Assembly (NCBI GenBank): GCA_015039365.1
Contig: WION01000061.1
Coordinates: forward strand, 62,001 to 126,000
Length of the DNA stretch: 64,000 nucleotides
DNA from: Amanita rubescens
Lineage: Eukaryota > Basidiomycota > Agaricomycetes > Agaricales > Amanitaceae
Direction: 5' to 3'
Shown here: positions 59,101 through 64,000 of the stretch, one piece after another
Layout: each line of letters starts with the position of its first letter
Position numbering within the stretch: the first letter of the stretch is position 1
Notes under the pieces: generated by a model
What the model saw: only the letters and a program-made list of their open reading frames with translations
Databases searched by the model: none
Told to the model about the DNA's origin: nothing
Translations under genes and position numbers: made by a program

Positions 59101-59770
59101 CAAGATGATACCAATAGCACAATTCGCGCATAATTCACGCACTCATGAAGCGTTGAAACAATCACCCTTTCAATTGATGTATGGAACATCCCCGGTTGCA
59201 CTTCCCCTTGTCTCAAATAAGACAAATACACCAACCGCCGATAACCGCATCAACTCTCTGTTCCGCGCACGAGAAGAAGCACTCGCCGCACATGATCTAG
59301 CACGAGCTAAGATGATGGAAAGAACAACGAGAAAGACTAAACCGTTCAAAGTCAATGACAAAGTATGGTTAGAGTCCAGGAACCTGAAGATTCCTTATCA
59401 GAGCAGAAAGCTCGCACCTAAACGAGAAGGTCCCTTTTCCATCAAAGAAGTCTTAGGACCAGTGACATATCGTCTCACGCTACCAAGACAATGGAAAATT
59501 CATAACGTATTCCACGCCGCCTTACTAACGCCGTTCAAAGAAACTTCCTTTCACGGAATAACAGAAACAAGGCCCCCTCCCGATCTGATCGAAGGAGAAA
59601 AAGAATACGAAGTAGAAGCACTGCTTGCACATCGCAAGTTCAGAGGAAAATTACAATTCCTAGTAAAGTGGAAAGGCTATGACACCAGCGAAAACACATG
59701 GGAACCAGAAAATAACTTGACGCATATGGAAGACCTCCTTCTAGAATATAAAAGACGAAGGAAACTCTGA
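56159..59770 (+). CDS. Pol of chromovirus element 2
   Basis: A 1203-codon polyprotein frame with no interruption. Protease DCGAEG lies near residue 54, reverse transcriptase YMDD near 427, RNase H QTDASDRAIGAVL near 576, an integrase HHCC zinc domain at 790-833 (GHPGFF, CTACQQ), the DDE core with MDFITDLP (about 860) and SDRGPQ (about 921), and a chromodomain at about 1150-1187 (FLVKWKGYD, NTWEPE). The first codon is TTG overlapping the gag stop (minus-one frame relative to gag), so expression probably uses frameshifting or reinitiation. The enzymes copy the RNA and insert the cDNA; the chromodomain directs insertion to marked chromatin (family knowledge). Confidence 0.95.
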   Translation: MTVGLMTVDEVSDTPDSTLDISHVTVQSISKRRLSVPIKVETENNTENLVALVDCGAEGVFIDKRIAHKWRKRKTPRPIRVYNVDGTINKEGEIDEQCLITFEMNGKRMTEWFYVSAIGKQTVILGLPWLEKHNPDVNWREKTLEFRDSEQDKIKASLRSICQQIDRIAMPEWEEDLVIGYLMSHKGSQTTDHGWNTHTFEDIGSWSEDEYDQVTIARYTPAQQMEHKYHQTEEVYTLPPEYSAWKDVFEKKASERFPESRSWDHQIELRDDFIPKRGKIYPLSPKQQNTLDEWIKEHVEKGYIRPSKSPQASPFFFVEKKEAQKLRPCQDYRYLNEYTKPNAYPLPLISDLMIKLKDSEYFTKLDIRWGYNNVQIKESDRWKAAFITNRGLFEPNVMFFGLRNSPATFQAMMDDYFRDFTEKGWLVIYMDDMLIHARTKEELEIRTKQVLERLQKHDLYLKLEKCKFAAKEVDFLGTVISKNTIKMDPIKLAGIRDWPTPSTVKQVRSFLGFGNYYRRFIFGFAHLARPLHDLTKKNKLWTWTAECQVAFDLLKERFTSAPVLMMPDVNKPFILQTDASDRAIGAVLMQKDDNGDLHPCGYLSHALTPTETRWQIYDRELFAIYYALYNEWRYLLEGAEHPVIIHCDHKNLLYYREPQRLTNRQARWWNDLSRFNIKLTHVPGAKLIIADALSRRPDHMTKDEPEELITMLPKELFVRTIAEDLRDRAIEITVKDEFAQSIKKCLKEKGTPPLRTALSDWTLDNELILYKGKSFIPPDTDLRRDIIRDFHESPTSGHPGFFKTLALLKEYYWWPLMSKMVKQFIDGCTACQQMKSNTHPTAAPLMPIKSHAHRPFQQITMDFITDLPISDGFDSIFIVVDQGLTKGVILMPCNKTITADETADLYIRNVFKNFGLPDVMISDRGPQFASHVFNGIMDSLKIKHKMSTAFHPQTDGQTERYNAELEAYLRIFCAYEPDTWNKMIPIAQFAHNSRTHEALKQSPFQLMYGTSPVALPLVSNKTNTPTADNRINSLFRAREEALAAHDLARAKMMERTTRKTKPFKVNDKVWLESRNLKIPYQSRKLAPKREGPFSIKEVLGPVTYRLTLPRQWKIHNVFHAALLTPFKETSFHGITETRPPPDLIEGEKEYEVEALLAHRKFRGKLQFLVKWKGYDTSENTWEPENNLTHMEDLLLEYKRRRKL

Positions 59771-59771
59771 A

Positions 59772-61529
59772 ATGTCACTCACACACCAAGTTACTATGCA
59801 GAATGGAAACGACACCACCGACGTCGTTCAGCACTTCCCCTGGTCTGAATTCTATGCCGGAGACACCACCGACACCCGATTCACCACTTCCACTGAACCC
59901 CACCGACCTCGACTCGTTCTTCATACCACCGACACCGACGAAGAAGACACTGACCCGAACGACTTCGTTGATGTTCCCTACAGATCTTCCGATCAGACCT
60001 CGTCTCAAACGATCCCGGTCACTCCCACCGAAACCCAGGAAACCCATCACGGAACATCAGAAACTCTGGCTGTACCTGGACGAATTACGGAAGATCGCAA
60101 TAGCCGACCGATCCCACCTAGAAACGCTGAAGACATTAGCGTTACCTTACATAGAGAGACGGTATCTGCCGGTCACGCTTCGACTCAACCTCATAACGAA
60201 TCTATTCGAGGCAACGACCAGAGTCACGGTACAGATGGGACTAACCGCGATATGGCTGGCTCCATCATACGAACCACCCCCGATCTCTATCTCAGTTATC
60301 ACGGAATTACTACTTACACCAAGGTTAGAGACCGCGTCACTCTAATCTGTAACACCGCTAGATTACAGGTCGACGTCTTTGACCAAGAAAGGATAGCTCG
60401 AGTCTGGCGACTTCTCATGGATTTCCGAACCGCCACTACCCTTGCCGGTCAAGCCCGAGATCAATACAACTATCACTGTGCCGATTTAATCGAAACGTTT
60501 GTAAACGTTACGTCACTATACTGGGAAGACGTTCATCCGAAAGGAGGAAATCTGGATCAATTGGCGATAGATCTATTACGACGACTTCTCACAGCTGACA
60601 TCGAGCGCTATATCATCCTTGCTATAGAAAGCATTGACGATCAAAGGTTTGGACTAAAAATACAGCCTCACGATCAGAATAACCGCATCGCTGTCAACCA
60701 TTGGTTTCGCGCTACCGAAGCTACACCCGACCGACACCGAGCAACTAGATGCATTATGGAGACAGATCGTAAATCGAGAGAAATCTGGTGCCTCACCGGA
60801 AAGATCCGAGACCTCTTGTCTAGTATCCAAGGAGACACGGAATGGACTACAGCCGAATTCGCAGACGGAGTTCCCCTGCATCAACTCACTAGCGACCACA
60901 TTGCGCAGATCAATAATGCGATCAGCGATCTCGATCTTCATCGCCGAATCCGTACAACAGGCGATCTCATTGAGGAAGAACCGAAACGAGATAAGAAGGC
61001 TCCTCCTCCTCCTCGATCCGCATCACCCCCAACCACCACCGTTATTCGCCACGGAGTCTGGAATATTCCTGTCCCCACTTCTCGACGAAACGACACTCCG
61101 CCTTCTCGACGACCTACGACCCGCAGTATGACCAATGCCGCCAACCAACGCCCCCACCGCTACAACCGCTGCATTCACTGCCGAGGTAAACATGCCTCTG
61201 AGGATCATCATCTTGCTGTTGCAATTCCTCCTATGTCTACTCTACCTCCACGCGCTCCCACGCGCCGACGCGATCCGACGCCCGGTCCTTCCACTAAGAA
61301 GAAAGGACGTTCTCGAATTACCACTGATGCCGCCGATACCCCCGCTTCCACTAGCCGCCGCCCTCATCAGCCGAAGAAGAAGGGAAAAAAGAAGGCACAC
61401 CACGCGTCACAGTGTCAGGCATGCGTCAACGGACGACAGTGCGACGGAGCCGACGACGACGCCTGCGATCTTTACGGCGACTACGGCTATCAGCACGACG
61501 ACGACGCCATGCACAACATGAACACCTGA
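59772..61529 (+). CDS. Third ORF of element 2 (585 aa), unknown function
   Basis: ATG at 59772 comes two bases after the pol stop. The N-terminal 180 residues are polar and Thr/Asp-rich. The middle (about 190-400) is helical with YNYHCADLIE, LLRRLLTADIERY and DLDLHRRI. A proline-rich linker follows, then a possible zinc motif CIHCRGKH with two later His, a very basic stretch (KKKGKKKAHH) and CQACVNGRQC near the end. Element 1 has the homologue, so the ORF predates their split. Basic tail and Cys clusters suggest nucleic-acid binding (inference). No signal peptide or membrane helix is seen, so an env role is unlikely. Confidence 0.75.
   Translation: MSLTHQVTMQNGNDTTDVVQHFPWSEFYAGDTTDTRFTTSTEPHRPRLVLHTTDTDEEDTDPNDFVDVPYRSSDQTSSQTIPVTPTETQETHHGTSETLAVPGRITEDRNSRPIPPRNAEDISVTLHRETVSAGHASTQPHNESIRGNDQSHGTDGTNRDMAGSIIRTTPDLYLSYHGITTYTKVRDRVTLICNTARLQVDVFDQERIARVWRLLMDFRTATTLAGQARDQYNYHCADLIETFVNVTSLYWEDVHPKGGNLDQLAIDLLRRLLTADIERYIILAIESIDDQRFGLKIQPHDQNNRIAVNHWFRATEATPDRHRATRCIMETDRKSREIWCLTGKIRDLLSSIQGDTEWTTAEFADGVPLHQLTSDHIAQINNAISDLDLHRRIRTTGDLIEEEPKRDKKAPPPPRSASPPTTTVIRHGVWNIPVPTSRRNDTPPSRRPTTRSMTNAANQRPHRYNRCIHCRGKHASEDHHLAVAIPPMSTLPPRAPTRRRDPTPGPSTKKKGRSRITTDAADTPASTSRRPHQPKKKGKKKAHHASQCQACVNGRQCDGADDDACDLYGDYGYQHDDDAMHNMNT
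59803..60345 (+). CDS. Overlapping +1-frame ORF of element 2 (180 aa)
   Basis: Lies fully inside ORF3 in the +1 frame. A Pro/Thr-rich start (METTPPTSF) is followed by a hydrophobic helical part (KLWLYLDELRKIAI, LNLITNLFEATTRVTVQMGL). Its pattern aligns with the element 1 ORF at 9459-10163. Both sit at the same place and frame offset, supporting a true dual-coding region. Confidence 0.55.
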   Translation: METTPPTSFSTSPGLNSMPETPPTPDSPLPLNPTDLDSFFIPPTPTKKTLTRTTSLMFPTDLPIRPRLKRSRSLPPKPRKPITEHQKLWLYLDELRKIAIADRSHLETLKTLALPYIERRYLPVTLRLNLITNLFEATTRVTVQMGLTAIWLAPSYEPPPISISVITELLLTPRLETASL

Positions 61530-61536
61530 ACGTTTT

Positions 61537-61569
61537 GTTGTTGCGGTCAACAACGTAGGGGAGAGCTAG
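61537..61569 (+). other. Hairpin plus polypurine tract before the 3' LTR of element 2
   Basis: GTTGTTG-CGGT-CAACAAC followed by GTAGGGGAGAGC and the LTR, nearly identical to 11181-11213 in element 1. Confidence 0.7.
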
Positions 61570-62022
61570 TGTTACAACACGGTACGGACTCCCGCATTAT
61601 GCTTACATGATACGTCGGACATGTTTATTTTCTTTATGCATACCTTATCCATCTTACCCTTTATGCTCGATTCGTACGGACAAGCTCGTTTACTTACTTA
61701 TACCATTCCTTATTCCACATATGACGCCGTCCTTATACCTACATTCGTACTTACCTTTATTCATTAATTAGTACGTCTCTTTGTACTTGCCAGTATAAGT
61801 ACCTCATGTATTCTAGAGTCGAACCCTAAGTTCGACTTAGCTGTTTATTGTCGTCTGGCAATATAACCTTACTCTTAAACTCATCTACCACAATCGTCCT
61901 CAGATCCTAAGTCAACGCCTTGACTTAGTATTGAACTTATAATCTTAACGTTTGACTTAAGACTTGTAATCGTGACTAGAGTTGCCGTTGCAACTTAGGT
62001 TGAGATTAACGAGTTCGTAACA
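61570..62022 (+). repeat. 3' LTR of element 2
   Basis: 453 bp, no difference from the 5' LTR found by eye, followed by TATAA (62023-62027) and the interrupted helicase/protease gene. Confidence 0.96.
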
Positions 62023-64000
62023 TATAATGCCTCTTAATTTATAAGAAGTTTCTGCATTTTCAATGGATATAGTAAAAGTTGTAACTAGTTGTAACATTTG
62101 ATGTGAGAAATCAATAGCTATGAATGGCAGAGGAAATGCAAATTCTTGTATAAGTGTAAGTTTTTCATTACATATTATACAACTTTTATTTGTTTCTTCT
62201 GTCATAGTAGTCATCCATTCAGATATTGAAGGATACATTGTTTGCCCTGCTGAGAAAAGACAAGTGTTGTCAGGTATCCTTGCATTTGAAAAGTGATTGT
62301 TCATACACTTGTATTTATAATTCATTGTAATTGTTGGAAGAGTAAACATATATTTAATAACATGACAAACAGAAGTAAATTGCCCCCAACCAAAGTTTTG
62401 AACAGATAGATGATGTAAATATCGTCTCATATCATCTCTTGTAGAATCAAGTGTTTTTTGTCCTGATGCATGTTTCCAGAAATTTGATGCAAGATTGCTC
62501 ATTATTTCATTATTCATGTGGTTGAATATTTCAGTATATTTAGCTTTATTACTTGTCCATATTGAATGCATAATACAAAGTATGGCATCATATGCACAGC
62601 TGTTTTGGTGCCATACAGTTCCAGAGGGAGTGAGTGATTGTATATCAATGTCAATTTCTTCTGTATTGTTTGCAGAAAATGAATGCGTTTTTCTGATTTT
62701 TTTTGTCTTGTGTTCTTTAAGTTGTGGCATGGTTTCTTTTTTTTTCATGTATTCATGACAGTTACACTTATTAACCTTATCATCCAAATTGCCTATTTCT
62801 TCATTTTGTTCAGTGACTATTGTTGTAGGTTTTGGAGATAGTATAGTCCATGGTAAATTATCTGCTATTGGATCTAGCATGGGATCCTTATTGTTCCATC
62901 TGATAGAAGGATGAACTGAGCCAGGTACGTAGTTTAATCCTTTATGTTGCCTGAAGGCATGTATTAAGGTATTCCGTCTGTCACCTTGTACTGATTCATT
63001 TAGTTCACCTAAATAGTGCAATTTAGTAATTTCATCTAACAGTTCTAAGTCACGGAATTCTTGTCGTAAAGCTCCTGATGCTTTTCCTGTAATTTTTTTG
63101 GTATCAAAGCCTTGTAGAATGATTGTTCCTTCTGCTGTTGAACTGCGTGAAAGAGCTGTATAATAAGCCTGATGTGATCTGCAGTTGTTTAAATCAACTG
63201 GATTATATGGTCTGGTTTTACCTTGAGAGGCAAAGTCAGTCATAGCAAAGTTTGGAAGCACTTCAACTTGTGATCTTGAGATGGATACTTTATTGCCATC
63301 TGGTAAGAGACAAGTCATGGCAATATTAGAACGCGTAAGTGGTACAACATTTACAGGTAATCCATTTATTTGAACATTTCTTGGTGGAGATTTTAGTTTT
63401 ACAAACAATACATCTAATATGTTTTGATTCTGATTACCTGTTGTTGCTTGCCACCCAACCACTGTGCCTTCTTGACCATTTGTTATACATAACTCAGTAG
63501 CAATGTTACATTTAATCATTACTGGAAGATCTATACACAAAGTAAGTTTGCCTGGTACAGGTCTATCAGCTGCTGAATGTGGTAATTCCCATAGCAGTTT
63601 TTGCAATTTTTCTGTTAATTTAGTTACTTTCCTCTTTTTTTTGTGTGTGTTAGGATTATTTATATTTTCTGCTGATCTTAATACATCATCTGAAAAAAAT
63701 TCAATTAGATCTTGTTTAGTTTCCTGTGCAAACTTTTGGCAACTTAAGTAGTTTATTTCATCCTTTTGTGAGTTCTTGGCTGTTATAATTGATATGAATT
63801 TAAAGTTTGGATCAGTAATAGAAGGCTTATCAGGTTGTTGTGATGTGATGAGAGATCTTAGAAATTGGATATCTTCAAGAGTGCAATCTTTATATCTCAT
63901 ATTTATCAGTGCCTTTCGAAGTTTATCATCATTTTTTGATTGTTGTCTCTGTCTCATGTTTTGCCTTAATATAACAACTGTGGTAACTTGATGCCATAAT

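Larger units (their letters stand above)
53876..62022 (+). mobile_element. Full-length Ty3/gypsy chromovirus, element 2, apparently intact
   Basis: The LTRs 53876-54328 and 61570-62022 are both 453 bp and appear identical by eye; the target duplication is TATAA (53871-53875 and 62023-62027). All coding frames are open. Identical LTRs mean a very recent insertion. Same family layout as element 1 but the LTRs and much of the protein sequence have diverged, so they are distinct subfamilies. Confidence 0.97.
53694..64000 (-). pseudogene. Helitron-type helicase fused to USP-like cysteine protease, split by element 2
   Basis: Minus-strand coding runs from the window edge (64000, start outside) to 62023, then resumes at 53875 and ends at TAA 53696-53694. 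The first part is the C-terminal half of a Pif1/Helitron helicase (VVILRQNMRQ, FASQGKTRPYNPVDL, YTALSRSSTAEGTI, the last being helicase motif VI). It continues into a ubiquitin-protease-like domain with the cysteine box WHQNSCAYDAIL and, beyond the insertion, the histidine box GDSHFVARVI. Removing element 2 plus one TATAA copy leaves the frame intact, so the retrotransposon landed between the two catalytic boxes. RepHel proteins drive rolling-circle transposition; the protease role is unknown. Confidence 0.82.

Overview
The window looks like nuclear DNA of a mushroom-forming basidiomycete (Agaricomycete). The evidence is many short GT-AG introns (about 45-90 nt), STAND/NLR-type genes (NB-ARC-TPR and NACHT) with the N-terminal motif typical of fungi, a basidiomycete G-domain GTPase, a Plavaka-type DNA transposon with its DUF6532-like companion gene, chromodomain Ty3/gypsy elements and a Helitron helicase. 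The species cannot be read from the sequence. Much of the window is mobile or duplicated DNA.

Layout: 1-347 is the end of a hAT-like element rich in GGACCGGT repeats. 2161-14423 is an NB-ARC-TPR NLR gene split by a full-length chromovirus (3086-11741, CATTA target duplication), which itself carries a nested solo LTR. 15963-20853 (minus) is a G-domain GTPase gene. 21315-28140 is a Plavaka element. 29117-33442 is a segment with a Mdr1/Gyp2-like TBC gene, followed by a decayed WD40 copy. 34616-38638 has no confident gene. 38639-43188 is a NACHT gene. 44336-47219 holds a SINE-like repeat, a WDR5/Swd3-like gene and a truncated C2H2 gene. 47177-49973 is an inverted, truncated second copy of the TBC gene. 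49974-52930 is an ORF1-only LINE carrying a hAT-like insertion. 53694-64000 (minus) is a Helitron-type helicase/cysteine-protease gene split by a second, very young chromovirus (53876-62022, TATAA duplication).

The standout feature is the gene architecture of the NACHT gene and the GTPase gene. After a normal N-terminal region, each runs into a long array in which introns of about 46-90 nt are separated by exons of exactly three bases (AG-NNN-GT repeated). The NACHT gene has about 40 such exons and the GTPase gene 39, lying on opposite strands. Both large flanking exons and the microexons keep reading phase 0. In the NACHT gene 19 central units form a 71-bp satellite whose 68-nt intron is almost invariant while the three exonic bases vary widely, so each satellite copy supplies one variable codon. 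This looks like a way to build and diversify a receptor tail one codon at a time through tandem duplication of introns. I know of no description of it.

The two chromoviruses share further features: Tf1-like self-priming (a 13-nt match between the predicted RNA 5' end and the site next to the LTR), a gag frame that seems to lack an AUG, a third ORF after the integrase, and a conserved hydrophobic ORF overlapping that third ORF in the +1 frame.
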